A stretch of 64,000 nucleotides of DNA from Rhizobiaceae bacterium (lineage in GTDB: Bacteria > Pseudomonadota > Alphaproteobacteria > Rhizobiales > Rhizobiaceae): NCBI GenBank assembly GCA_019635795.1, contig JAHBYV010000008.1:62001-126000 (forward strand), read 5' to 3'. Positions 15,672 to 23,021 of the stretch are shown piece by piece. The notes beneath the pieces are model-generated. The model made no database searches, was not told where the DNA came from, and saw nothing but the letters and a program-made list of their open reading frames with translations. The translations under genes were made by a program, and so were the position numbers. Positions within the stretch are counted from its first letter, which is position 1, and each line of letters opens with the position of its first letter.

Positions 15672-17219
15672 ATGGCGAAACGCCCCAATCTTCTTTTCAT
15701 CACTTGCGATCAATGGCGGGGCGAATGCCTGTCTGCCGCGGGCCACTCGGTGGTGAGAACGCCGAACGCCGACGCGCTGGCAAAAGAAGGCGTGCTGTTT
15801 CGGCGGCACTATGCGGGCGCTGCACCCTGTTCGCCTGCCCGCGCATCCATTTACACTGGCCTTTACCAAATGAATAACCGCGTGTGCCGCAACGGAACGC
15901 CGATGGACGCGCGGCATTACACACTTGCGCAAGCCGCGCGAGCGCTTGGCTATGACCCGACCTTGTTTGGATACACAGACGTTTCCCCTGATCCGCGTAA
16001 CTTTCCCGCTAATGATCCGCTGCTGAAAACTTATGAAGGCGTATTGCCCGGTTTCACCGTCAGGCAGCTCCTGCCGGAGCATCAAAAGCAGTGGCTTTCC
16101 TGGCTACGAGAACAGGGCGTCAGCGTCGAGCATGGCTTCCCGGATATTCATCGCCCTGCGAACGGAGATGTTTCGCGCGTATCAAAAGCGACGCCGATCT
16201 ACAGCCGGCAACAGACTCCGGCCGCGTTCCTGACCAACGAATTCCTTCGTTGGCACGGCGAGCAGGATGAACCGTGGTTTGCACATATTTCGTATCTGAG
16301 CCCTCATCCGCCCTTCATTGTCCCGGAACCGTTCAACTCAATGTACGACCCGTCACAGGGTAGTGGCTTCTCACGCGCCGAAAGTTGGGAAGATGAGGCT
16401 CGCTCACATCCTTATGTGCAATATGAACTGGAAAAGCAAAGGCGAGGCAAATTCTTACCCGGTCATGATGGTATGGTACGAGACCTTTCGGAAGAAGAAT
16501 TTCGCACAATCCGGTCCATTTATTACGGCATGATTTCTGAGGTTGACGACCAGTTAGGCCGCATCTGGTCCGCCCTGAAGGCAACCGATGAATGGCAGAA
16601 CACGATCATTGTCCTGACTTCAGACCACGCGGAAATGATGGGCGACCATTTCATGCTCGGAAAAGGCGGATATTTTGACCAAAGCTATCATTTGCCACTG
16701 ATTATTCGAGCGCCGGGACATGTTCACGACGCACAGGTTGAGCATTTCACTGAAGCTGTTGACCTCATGCCCACGGTGATTGAGCTTCTGGGAGGCCAAG
16801 CCCCTGACCATCTGGACGGCTGTTCGCTCGCACCATTTTTGTACGGAGCGGAACCGGCGGTCTGGCGTGATGCCGCTCACTGGGAGTTTGATTTTCGTTC
16901 GATTTCCGATGGCCCGGAAAATCAGCCATTCGGTCTGAAACCCCAACAATGCAATCTAGCTGTTGTTCGGACTGCGACGCACAAATATGTGCATTTCAAC
17001 GGCGGCCTGCCTCCGCTGCTGTTCGACCTGGTCAATGATCCCGGAGAGCTTGAAAACCGCGCGCACGATCCAGCCTATGCGGGCGTGCGCATCGAGATGG
17101 CCGAACGGTTACTGGCATGGCGTGCGGAACATCTGGACCAGACACTAGCCCTCAGCGAGCTAACCGCCAATGGCGTTGCGGGGACGTTCGCCGGACAAAA
17201 AGAAAGCCCGCGCTGGTAG
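15672..17219 (+). CDS. Sulfatase-superfamily hydrolase (phosphonate monoester hydrolase / arylsulfatase type)
   Basis: A 515-aa alkaline-phosphatase-superfamily enzyme. The CxPxR formylglycine motif is C53-SPAR57, so activity needs maturation by a formylglycine-generating enzyme not found in this window. The first metal site reads TCDQWRG, with Asp-Gln rather than Asp-Asp, as in phosphonate monoester hydrolases. TSDHAEMMGDH gives the later metal ligands. No signal peptide is seen, so it is probably cytoplasmic. The substrate may be a phosphonate or phosphate diester, or a sulfate ester. Its last codons form part of a hairpin that serves the converging gene. Confidence 0.87.
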   Translation: MAKRPNLLFITCDQWRGECLSAAGHSVVRTPNADALAKEGVLFRRHYAGAAPCSPARASIYTGLYQMNNRVCRNGTPMDARHYTLAQAARALGYDPTLFGYTDVSPDPRNFPANDPLLKTYEGVLPGFTVRQLLPEHQKQWLSWLREQGVSVEHGFPDIHRPANGDVSRVSKATPIYSRQQTPAAFLTNEFLRWHGEQDEPWFAHISYLSPHPPFIVPEPFNSMYDPSQGSGFSRAESWEDEARSHPYVQYELEKQRRGKFLPGHDGMVRDLSEEEFRTIRSIYYGMISEVDDQLGRIWSALKATDEWQNTIIVLTSDHAEMMGDHFMLGKGGYFDQSYHLPLIIRAPGHVHDAQVEHFTEAVDLMPTVIELLGGQAPDHLDGCSLAPFLYGAEPAVWRDAAHWEFDFRSISDGPENQPFGLKPQQCNLAVVRTATHKYVHFNGGLPPLLFDLVNDPGELENRAHDPAYAGVRIEMAERLLAWRAEHLDQTLALSELTANGVAGTFAGQKESPRW

Positions 17220-17226
17220 CGCGGGC
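17196..17226 (-). terminator. Rho-independent terminator of the PRC-barrel gene
   Basis: GCCCGCGC at 17206-17213 pairs with GCGCGGGC at 17219-17226 around a 5-base loop. Read on the minus strand, the stem is followed by a T-rich tract with five consecutive T. It overlaps the 3' end of the sulfatase gene. Confidence 0.75.
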
Positions 17227-17246
17227 CCTATTCAGCTTTTGGGTGT

Positions 17247-17783
17247 TCAGTTTGCGGGAGCTTCACCCGGTTCCGCCGGTGCCGCCGCTGGCGGCGTAGC
17301 TGGCGCAGGTGCTGTCGTTTCGGCTGGAGCTGGCATCGTTGTGCTTCCTGTCGTTGCCGGCGCCGCTGGATCATAAGGCGTACGATCGAACGCCGGCAGA
17401 CCTTCAAGTTGCTCCTTGGTCATTGCCATGACCAACCAACGATCTCCGTCCTTTTCCGCCCACTCAGCGGTCTTGTAGTCAACCTCAACATCCTTTGTGC
17501 CAACACCGAGGAAGCCGCCAACACCAACAATCATGGATTTCACCATGCCATTCGCGTCGATTACAAGATCGCTGACATCGCCGATTTTCTCAGCATCTTC
17601 ACCGCGACCGTTATAGACGCTCTCACCAATAATATTCGCGGCCAACACTCCGTCAGCTTTCATCGCCGGTTGCATTGTTTCCGCGGGTGCCGTTTCGGCT
17701 GGAGCCGGGGTCGCTGTCTGTGCAAAGGCACCACCGGCAATCAGTGAAGCGGCGGCGGTCGTCATCAACAGTTTCCGTAGCAT
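17247..17783 (-). CDS. Exported PRC-barrel domain protein
   Basis: A 178-aa protein. A signal peptide (MLRKLLMTTAAASLIAGGAFA) precedes an Ala/Pro/Thr-rich spacer, then a PRC-barrel at about residues 45-120 (ANIIGESVYNGRGEDAEKIGDVSDLVID). The C terminus is again Pro/Ala/Thr-rich. It is a periplasmic or envelope protein of unknown function. A perfect GGAAC-N16-CGTT promoter 67-91 bases upstream of its start places it in the EcfG general stress regulon. A minus-strand terminator ends it. It lies last in a row of envelope genes facing away from ecfG. Confidence 0.87.
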   Translation of the reverse strand: MLRKLLMTTAAASLIAGGAFAQTATPAPAETAPAETMQPAMKADGVLAANIIGESVYNGRGEDAEKIGDVSDLVIDANGMVKSMIVGVGGFLGVGTKDVEVDYKTAEWAEKDGDRWLVMAMTKEQLEGLPAFDRTPYDPAAPATTGSTTMPAPAETTAPAPATPPAAAPAEPGEAPAN

Positions 17784-17849
17784 ATCTCGTCTCCTTCTTG
17801 GCTATATTCGGATATGTCCGAAGATAGTCTCCAGACACTGTGCTGAACC

Positions 17850-17874
17850 AACGCCTCAAACCGGACGGGGTTCC
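17850..17874 (-). promoter_or_regulatory. EcfG-type promoter of the PRC-barrel gene
   Basis: On the minus strand GGAAC (17874-17870) and CGTT (17853-17850) are separated by exactly 16 bases. This is the -35/-10 form used by EcfG-type general stress sigma factors. Confidence 0.8.
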
Positions 17875-17894
17875 GAAATTTATTCAAACCATTG

Positions 17895-18056
17895 TTATTG
17901 TTGTATTTGTTGAGAGGGCGGACTTTCGATTTGCTCGCCGTAATATTCGACAGCAAGCCAAACGCCTGTGGCGAGAACCAACCCGACGATCAGCATCCAA
18001 AGCACGTTCCAGCCGCGTCGACCCTGACGTGCTTTTTCCGGTTCAATTTTGATCAT
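17895..18056 (-). CDS. Small single-pass membrane protein
   Basis: A 53-aa protein: a basic N terminus (MIKIEPEKARQGRRG), one hydrophobic segment (VLWMLIVGLVLATGVWLAV) and a short polar Gln-rich tail. The coding call rests on a perfect AAGGAGG five bases before ATG 18056 and on its place behind the DUF883-DUF1469 pair. That Shine-Dalgarno lies inside a 10-bp stem (see 18062-18090). A near-consensus EcfG promoter lies just upstream. It occupies the slot of yqjK in the E. coli yqjDEK cluster, but I see no clear similarity. Function unknown. Confidence 0.75.
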   Translation of the reverse strand: MIKIEPEKARQGRRGWNVLWMLIVGLVLATGVWLAVEYYGEQIESPPSQQIQQ

Positions 18057-18061
18057 GAGAG

Positions 18062-18090
18062 CCTCCTTGGCTGCGTATCTGCCAAGGAGG
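18062..18090 (-). promoter_or_regulatory. Shine-Dalgarno-sequestering hairpin
   Basis: On the minus strand CCTCCTTGGC (18090-18081) and GCCAAGGAGG (18071-18062) are perfect complements around a 9-base loop. The downstream arm holds the whole AAGGAGG ribosome binding site of the small membrane-protein gene. Folding would block its translation. Confidence 0.75.
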
Positions 18091-18091
18091 G

Positions 18092-18116
18092 AATGATTCA
18101 AGGACAGTGCGGTTCC
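18092..18116 (-). promoter_or_regulatory. Near-consensus EcfG-type promoter of the small membrane-protein gene
   Basis: GGAAC (18116-18112), a 16-base spacer, then CATT (18095-18092) on the minus strand. It differs from the CGTT consensus by one base, like the element before phyR. A start 5-8 bases downstream would fall inside the first arm of the hairpin at 18062-18090. Confidence 0.45.
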
Positions 18117-18130
18117 TGCAGAAAGGCTAA

Positions 18131-18574
18131 CTAATCCTCGCGCTCTTCCGAACGACGTGTATTTTCCTTGATGATTTGATAGGCCACGAGGCCCACCAAC
18201 GGAGTTAGCAACAATCCGATTCCCGAGCGTGAGCGCAACAGATTGGTGGCGAGCGCAATGCCCGATGCGGTCGCAATCGCAGACACTTCCGTTTTGCGAA
18301 ATGCAGCTCTGCGCCGTTGTCGTTTTGGACCTGTGAGCTTGAAAATCAGCAGCGAGAGCAAAGCGATCAATATGAAGGCCCCGCCGAATCCCAGCGATGC
18401 CCTGAAACTACCGAAGCGCTCCGCCGCAACAATATAACCGGCACCAAGCAGGAACCCGATGCCACACAAAAGGCATATCGCAGCGAATGCATATACCATT
18501 GCTGCCGATTTAGCCCTGCGCAACGCCAAGATTGTTTCGCCAGACGCCAGGCTGGCCAGCAATGATGCGAGCAT
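18131..18574 (-). CDS. DUF1469/YqjE-like (phage holin superfamily) membrane protein
   Basis: A 147-aa protein with two strongly hydrophobic segments near residues 25-52 and 60-82, a basic loop (GPKRQRRRAAFRKTE), then a second half with another hydrophobic stretch. The first half fits the YqjE family of small inner-membrane proteins. It starts six bases after the stop of the DUF883 gene without a good ribosome binding site of its own, so translation is probably coupled. The DUF883-YqjE order is the same as yqjD-yqjE in E. coli. Probably expressed from the EcfG promoter at 18935-18959. Confidence 0.75.
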   Translation of the reverse strand: MLASLLASLASGETILALRRAKSAAMVYAFAAICLLCGIGFLLGAGYIVAAERFGSFRASLGFGGAFILIALLSLLIFKLTGPKRQRRRAAFRKTEVSAIATASGIALATNLLRSRSGIGLLLTPLVGLVAYQIIKENTRRSEERED

Positions 18575-18580
18575 GGCGGC

Positions 18581-18904
18581 TTACCGGCGCGCCAGAAGAG
18601 CAAACAGGAATCCAACGCCTGCCGCCATGGCGAGTGATGTCACCGGCTTCTCACGAACGGCAGAAATCATCTGCGCTTCAATATCGTGTGCGCTTTGGCG
18701 CAAGCCCTCAATCGCTGCATCTCCCTGGGCACGCAGTTGTTCGATACCTTCACTGGCCGCGCGGCTGGCAGCGGAATAGGAATCGTCTTTGGTCTTGGCC
18801 AAAAGTTCGGTCAGCTCCTTGATATCGCGCTGCAATTGGCGAACATCCGCCTCAAGCGTCGACTCAGGCGTTTGTGAACTTGCGCTTTTTCCAGCTGATG
18901 CCAT
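18581..18904 (-). CDS. DUF883 family protein (ElaB/YqjD-like)
   Basis: A protein of about 107 aa: a long amphipathic helical region (TLEADVRQLQRDIKELTELLAKTKDDSYSAA), then a C-terminal membrane anchor (PVTSLAMAAGVGFLFALLARR). This is the layout of ElaB/YqjD, which are tail-anchored, stress-induced and reported to bind ribosomes in E. coli. ATG 18904 has GGGAGA upstream and was preferred over 18919. A perfect EcfG promoter sits 31-55 bases upstream, so general stress induction is likely. Confidence 0.82.
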   Translation of the reverse strand: MASAGKSASSQTPESTLEADVRQLQRDIKELTELLAKTKDDSYSAASRAASEGIEQLRAQGDAAIEGLRQSAHDIEAQMISAVREKPVTSLAMAAGVGFLFALLARR

Positions 18905-18934
18905 AACCGTCTCCCTCATTGTTGGAGCACGTTT

Positions 18935-18959
18935 AACGCGACCAACAGACCTAAGTTCC
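18935..18959 (-). promoter_or_regulatory. EcfG-type promoter of the DUF883-DUF1469 operon
   Basis: GGAAC (18959-18955), exactly 16 bases, then CGTT (18938-18935) on the minus strand, 31 bases before the DUF883 start. Confidence 0.82.
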
Positions 18960-19103
18960 CTCTAGGGGTTGCATTCTAGGCGGCAAGTTTCTGGATGCAA
19001 TGGGAGCAGAGTTTCAAATGATATTGTAAAGCGTCTCGTTAACCGCGTATGAAAGTACGGCAGGGCATTCTCCTGCGCACTATACTGTCAGGCAGGTATC
19101 CTA

Positions 19104-19484
19104 TTGGCATCATATTCGCTTGCTGGCTTGCGCATTCTCATTCTCGAAGACGAGCCGCTCATTGCTCTTGAAGTTGAAGAGCTATGCCGCGAAAACGATG
19201 CAAGCTTAATCGACATCTGCGGATCATTGACCGACTGCGAAGCTGTCATGCAGCGGACTTACGATCTTGCGCTGGTTGATTTGATATTACGGGGCGAGTC
19301 CGCGATAGGCTTTGCCTGCCGACTCAATCGAGCTGGCGCGCGACTGGTTTTTACCACAGGCAGCCAGGAGGGTATGGATCTTGCCCGCAACTTCCCCGGT
19401 GTGCCTGTTGTCATGAAGCCTTACACGGCAGCCGGATTGCTGGAGGCGATAGGCAGCGCGCTTTCTGGCTCAGGCAGCCGTTGA
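19104..19484 (+). CDS. Single-domain response regulator (FAT GUY-like)
   Basis: A 126-aa receiver domain without an output module. The acidic pair is in ILILEDEPLIALE, the phosphoacceptor is the Asp of LALVDLILRG, and the conserved Lys is in VVMKPYTAAG. RLVFTTGSQEG resembles the FATG-type strand of the FAT GUY receivers that feed general stress phosphorelays in alphaproteobacteria. The start appears to be TTG at 19104, since no ATG or GTG lies before the acidic pocket. It converges on ecfG, and the two coding ends overlap by 15 bases. A role as phosphate donor or sink in the PhyR pathway is likely but unproven. Confidence 0.8.
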   Translation: MASYSLAGLRILILEDEPLIALEVEELCRENDASLIDICGSLTDCEAVMQRTYDLALVDLILRGESAIGFACRLNRAGARLVFTTGSQEGMDLARNFPGVPVVMKPYTAAGLLEAIGSALSGSGSR

Positions 19485-20018
19485 CGCGATTACTTGCGCT
19501 GAAATGGCGTCCGGCCCGAAATCAGCCTCGCCGGAGACAGAGAGTATCTGCTGAAGCCGCGTGCGCGCCCGCGACACACGGCTTTTGATTGTTCCCACAG
19601 CGCAGTTACAAATCTCAGCCGCTTCTTCGTATGAAAAGCCCGACGCGCCTATCAGGATGATCGCTTCGCGCTGGTCTGCTGGAAGCGTGGCGAGAGCGGC
19701 CTTGAAATCAGCGAGGTCAAGGACGCCGAGTTGTCCGGGATGGACTGCCATTTTCTGGGTGATGATGCCATCACTATCCTGCACCTCCCGGCCACGCTTA
19801 CGCATCTGGGAATAGAATTCGTTGCGAAGGATAGTGAAAAGCCAGGCTTTCAGGTTTGTCCCTTGCTCGAAACTGTCCTGCTTGTCCCAAGCCTTCACAA
19901 GCGTTTCCTGAACGAGGTCATCGGCCCGGTCAGCATTCTGGGCCAGCGACACGCCGAACGCGCGCAGGCTCGGAATTGCCGCGAGAAGATCAGTCCTGAA
20001 GCTTTCCGGCTGGGGCAT
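19470..20018 (-). CDS. ecfG: EcfG-type general stress sigma factor
   Basis: A 182-aa ECF sigma factor. Region 2 shows DDLVQETLVKAWDKQDSFEQGTNLKAWLFTILRNEFYSQMRKRGRE, and region 4 ALPADQREAIILIGASGFSYEEAAEICNCAVGTIKSRVSRAR. The sequence and its place behind nepR identify the EcfG (RpoE1/RpoE2) group. It directs RNA polymerase to GGAAC-N16-CGTT promoters in stress or stationary phase and is held inactive by NepR. It follows nepR by five bases and is transcribed from an EcfG promoter at 20306-20330, implying autoregulation. Its end overlaps the converging response-regulator gene. Confidence 0.93.
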   Translation of the reverse strand: MPQPESFRTDLLAAIPSLRAFGVSLAQNADRADDLVQETLVKAWDKQDSFEQGTNLKAWLFTILRNEFYSQMRKRGREVQDSDGIITQKMAVHPGQLGVLDLADFKAALATLPADQREAIILIGASGFSYEEAAEICNCAVGTIKSRVSRARTRLQQILSVSGEADFGPDAISAQVIASTAA

Positions 20019-20023
20019 GCAGC

Positions 20024-20212
20024 TCAGTCCTTTTCGAGTTTCGCTTCCGCACTATCTAATCGGCTCAACAGTTGAGCGAAGCGGTCAGGAACCTCCTCAG
20101 CAATGAGGCTTTCATAGTATTGCTTTAATTTGCGGCCAATTTCGGCATTAGGCCCCAATGAAGCCGCCGCGTTTGGCTTTTTTGCTCTTTTTTCAGACAC
20201 CTTATCCGACAC
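20024..20212 (-). CDS. nepR: Anti-sigma factor NepR
   Basis: A 62-aa protein with the NepR core EIGRKLKQYYESLIAEEVPDRFAQLLSRLD, in which the two helices grip EcfG or phosphorylated PhyR. The basic, disordered N terminus (EKRAKKPN) is typical. The start is GTG at 20212; the only nearby ATG (20219) is out of frame and opens a five-codon reading frame that runs over the GTG. GAGGAAA lies 11 bases before the GTG. The partner-switch genes phyR (divergent) and ecfG (five bases downstream) surround it. Confidence 0.92.
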   Translation of the reverse strand: MSDKVSEKRAKKPNAAASLGPNAEIGRKLKQYYESLIAEEVPDRFAQLLSRLDSAEAKLEKD

Positions 20213-20305
20213 CGGTCATTTTTCCTCTTGTCTGCTGTGTTCGGCCCTCTAATCCAGCACATTCATAACACAACATCCGGTAAGAAATTCTTCCCGGCTG
20301 CTCCT

Positions 20306-20330
20306 AACGGCCATGAACGTTAATCGTTCC
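20306..20330 (-). promoter_or_regulatory. EcfG-type promoter of nepR-ecfG
   Basis: GGAAC (20330-20326), 16 bases, then CGTT (20309-20306) on the minus strand, 94 bases before the nepR GTG. It implies EcfG autoactivation. Confidence 0.85.
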
Positions 20331-20338
20331 ACAAGTTT

Positions 20339-20363
20339 GGAACAAAATTTAATGTCGAACATT
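20339..20363 (+). promoter_or_regulatory. Near-consensus EcfG-type promoter of phyR
   Basis: GGAAC (20339-20343), 16 bases, then CATT (20360-20363) on the plus strand, 59 bases before the phyR ATG. One base departs from CGTT. It is back to back with the nepR promoter. Confidence 0.5.
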
Positions 20364-20421
20364 ACTGTACCATCCAGTCTGACTGGGCCATTCAGAAATA
20401 TGTTCAGAATATTGAGGGTGA

Positions 20422-21228
20422 ATGATGCCTAATCTTTCCGCGACTATCGCACCGCATTTACCTTACTTGCGGCGCTTCTCTCGCGCTGTGTCTGGTTCCC
20501 AGACTAGCGGCGACGCCATGGTGGCCGCGCTTTTGGAAGCTATAATTGCCGACGTATCCATATATCCCACCGCTTCCAGCGACCGCATCGCCCTTTACAA
20601 ACTTTTCGCCAAGCTTTTCACAGTCATATCCCCTAAGATACCACGCGATGAGGCAGCCCCTGTTGCTGCATGGGAAGAACGCGCCGCCGCAAATCTTGCA
20701 GCCATTGCTTCGGTTCCACGTCAGGCATTCCTGCTTGTGACAGTCGAGGGCTTTTCCGAAGAAGAAGCCGCCGAAATTCTCGACGTGTCAGAAGAAGAGT
20801 TCAGCAACATCCTTTCGGAAGCAGGCGAAGAGCTTTCGCGCCAAATGGCAACGGACGTCATGATCATCGAGGATGAGCCGCTGATTGCGATGGATATTGA
20901 GCAGATGGTCGAAAGCCTTGGCCACCGCGTCGTTGGAGTAGCGAGAACACGCGACGAAGCGACGGCGCTATTTGAACGCACCCACCCAAAGCTCGTGCTT
21001 GCCGATATACAGCTTGCCGATGGCAGCTCGGGTATCGACGCGGTGAATCAGATTCTCGGCGTATCCGAAATCCCGGTGATTTTCATCACCGCCTTCCCGG
21101 AACGGTTGCTCACCGGCGAACGACCGGAGCCGACCTTCCTCGTTACCAAGCCGTTCAGCAATGAAATGGTAAAGGCGCTGATCGGGCAGGCACTGTTTTT
21201 TGACAGACACGCCAAAGCAGCTGCTTGA
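20422..21228 (+). CDS. phyR: General stress response regulator PhyR
   Basis: A 268-aa protein. An N-terminal sigma-like domain has recognisable region-4-like helices ([32 protein letters not shown]). A C-terminal receiver follows, with [15 protein letters not shown], phosphoacceptor Asp in [11 protein letters not shown], and Lys in FLVTKPFS. When phosphorylated, PhyR binds NepR in place of EcfG and so frees the sigma factor. Tandem ATGs at 20422 and 20425 follow TTGAGGGTGA. It is divergent from nepR-ecfG. The likely cognate kinase type (HisKA_2) is encoded at 27908-28930. Confidence 0.95.
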   Translation: MMPNLSATIAPHLPYLRRFSRAVSGSQTSGDAMVAALLEAIIADVSIYPTASSDRIALYKLFAKLFTVISPKIPRDEAAPVAAWEERAAANLAAIASVPRQAFLLVTVEGFSEEEAAEILDVSEEEFSNILSEAGEELSRQMATDVMIIEDEPLIAMDIEQMVESLGHRVVGVARTRDEATALFERTHPKLVLADIQLADGSSGIDAVNQILGVSEIPVIFITAFPERLLTGERPEPTFLVTKPFSNEMVKALIGQALFFDRHAKAAA

Positions 21229-21261
21229 GATGCTTTTTCCGTTTGTCACTTATTGGCAAAC

Positions 21262-21286
21262 GGAACCAATTCAGATGGGCAACGTT
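21262..21286 (+). promoter_or_regulatory. EcfG-type promoter of the DUF1328 gene
   Basis: GGAAC (21262-21266), 16 bases, then CGTT (21283-21286) on the plus strand, 31 bases before the ATG at 21318. Confidence 0.82.
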
Positions 21287-21317
21287 TAATAATCAAACCA
21301 GTTTGGAGGTTGAGGCC

Positions 21318-21482
21318 ATGTTATACTGGGCACTCGTATTTCTTGTCGTCGCAATAATCGCCGGCGTTCTGGGCTTTGGCGGTATCGCAGGCGCGTCTGC
21401 GGGCATTGCGCAAATTCTGTTCTACATTTTCCTGGCGTTCCTGGTGATTTCACTCATCGCCAGCTTCATACGCCGCGCTTAA
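21318..21482 (+). CDS. DUF1328 family small membrane protein (YtjA-like)
   Basis: A 54-aa protein with two hydrophobic segments, [20 protein letters not shown] and [21 protein letters not shown], joined by a Gly/Ala-rich turn and ended by RRA. This is the pattern of DUF1328/YtjA membrane peptides. GGAGG lies before ATG 21318; the frame is open further upstream but crosses the EcfG promoter. The perfect EcfG promoter makes it a general stress gene. A hairpin (21500-21526) without a clear T tract follows. Function unknown. Confidence 0.85.
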   Translation: MLYWALVFLVVAIIAGVLGFGGIAGASAGIAQILFYIFLAFLVISLIASFIRRA

Positions 21483-21587
21483 AGCGCGTGGAGAAAACCC
21501 GACATCGTATCCCTCAAGCGATGTCGTGTGGCCGCCGGGTTGTGATCCTAATCGGGCATGGCCCGGCGGAACCACGTCGAGGAACAT

Positions 21588-22277
21588 TTAATCTTCGCGG
21601 ATCGCGTAGCCGGCGCCACGGATTGTACGGATTACATCGGACATGCGCCCGGTATTGACCGCCTTGCGCAGCCGTCCGACATGTACGTCGACCGTTCTTT
21701 CGTCGATGTAGATTGTCTCTCCCCAGACATTATCGAGAAGCTGCGCGCGGGAAAAAACCCGACCCGGATGACGCATCATAAATTCAAGCAAGCGAAATTC
21801 CGTCGGACCCAGTTTCAGTTCCGATTTCTTACGGTAGACGCGGTGCTGTTCGCGGTCGAGAACGATGTCTCCGACCTTGAGGATACTGGACAAGACTTCA
21901 GGCTTTGCGCGCCGCAGAAGCGCTTTTACACGCGCCAGGAATTCAGGCGTGGAAAACGGTTTGACAAGGTAATCATCCGCACCGGTTGAAAGACCGCGGA
22001 CCCGGTCGGTTTCCTCACCGCGCGCGGTCAGCATAATGACAGGCAACCGCTCTGTCTCGGGACGCATACGCAGTCGCCTGCACAGTTCGATGCCGGACAC
22101 AGCAGGAACCATCCAGTCCAGCACCAGCAGATCAGGCACATTCTCTTGCAAGCGAAGCTCTGCTTCATCGCCGCGCGCGATGACCTCAACCTGATATCCT
22201 TCTGCTTCAAGATTGTACTTGAGCAGGATACCTAGCGGCTCGTCATCCTCGACAACCATGATCTTGGGCGCAAGCAT
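21588..22277 (-). CDS. phoB: Phosphate regulon response regulator PhoB
   Basis: A 229-aa OmpR-family regulator. The receiver has the acidic pair in MVVEDDEPLGILL, phosphoacceptor Asp in LLVLDWMVPAVSG and Lys in YLVKPFS. The winged-helix domain ends with ERTVDVHVGRLRKAVNTG and GAGYAIRED. It activates genes with Pho boxes when phosphate is scarce. It is last in the pstSCAB-phoU-phoB series, eight bases after phoU. PhoR, its usual kinase, is not in this window. Confidence 0.95.
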   Translation of the reverse strand: MLAPKIMVVEDDEPLGILLKYNLEAEGYQVEVIARGDEAELRLQENVPDLLVLDWMVPAVSGIELCRRLRMRPETERLPVIMLTARGEETDRVRGLSTGADDYLVKPFSTPEFLARVKALLRRAKPEVLSSILKVGDIVLDREQHRVYRKKSELKLGPTEFRLLEFMMRHPGRVFSRAQLLDNVWGETIYIDERTVDVHVGRLRKAVNTGRMSDVIRTIRGAGYAIRED

Positions 22278-22285
22278 CGGTCACC

Positions 22286-22993
22286 TCATTTCCCCGCCAG
22301 TGCAGCAGTCGTCTCGTCATATTTGGGGCGTTGTGTAGGCAATTGCTCGCCAGTGACGATGAAGTACCCAATCTCGGCCACGTTGGTCACATGATCTCCA
22401 ATGCGTTCAAGATTCTTTGCGCAGAACAGAAGATGTGTGCAAGCCGTGATATTGCGCGGGTCTTCCATCATATAAGTCAGAAGCTCGCGGAAAACTGCCG
22501 TGTAGCTTATGTCAATTTTCTCATCATCATCGCGCAACTTGCGCAGGCCCTCACCATCGCGAGCCACATAAAACTCCACCACTGAGCCAATCTGCGCCAG
22601 CACCAGAGCGGACATGCCATCAATGCCGTGTGACAGCTTTTTCGGCATTCCGGAACCTCCAACCGCGCTCACCCGCTTTGCGATATTCTTGGCAAGATCC
22701 CCTATCCGCTCCAGATCACCGCCCATGCGGATGGCACCCAGCACGGTGCGCAAATCCTGCGCCAGGGGCTGGCGCTTGCCGATCAGCGTAATGGCCTTGT
22801 CGTCCAGTTCTCGCTGATGCGTATCCATAATGGCGTCTTCAGAGATAACCCGCTGCGCTATCGCCACATTCGCCGTCAGCAGCGCCTTGATAGCTTCCTC
22901 CACCATTCCCGCTGCCGTGCCGGCCATTTCGCGGATCAGGAAGTCTATCTCATTCAATTCCTGATCAAACGCGGAAACCGTATGTCTTTCCAT
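22286..22993 (-). CDS. phoU: Phosphate transport system regulator PhoU
   Basis: A 235-aa all-helical protein with the two PhoU repeats. LIGKRQPLAQDLRTVLGAIRMGGDLERIGDLAKNIA and a matching late segment LLFCAKNLERIGDHVTNVAE hold the metal-binding E/DxxxD motifs. It couples the Pst transporter to PhoR and dampens Pho activation. The frame is open to 23146, but ATG 22993 (MERHTVSAFDQEL) matches the family start and follows pstB closely. Confidence 0.94.
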   Translation of the reverse strand: MERHTVSAFDQELNEIDFLIREMAGTAAGMVEEAIKALLTANVAIAQRVISEDAIMDTHQRELDDKAITLIGKRQPLAQDLRTVLGAIRMGGDLERIGDLAKNIAKRVSAVGGSGMPKKLSHGIDGMSALVLAQIGSVVEFYVARDGEGLRKLRDDDEKIDISYTAVFRELLTYMMEDPRNITACTHLLFCAKNLERIGDHVTNVAEIGYFIVTGEQLPTQRPKYDETTAALAGK

Positions 22994-23021
22994 ATGCGTG
23001 TCCTCGCAACCGTATCGCGCC

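Noticed and set aside
21500-21526. Hairpin after the DUF1328 gene as a terminator
   Set aside because: CGACATCG and CGATGTCG pair well but no T tract follows on either strand, so termination is not supported.
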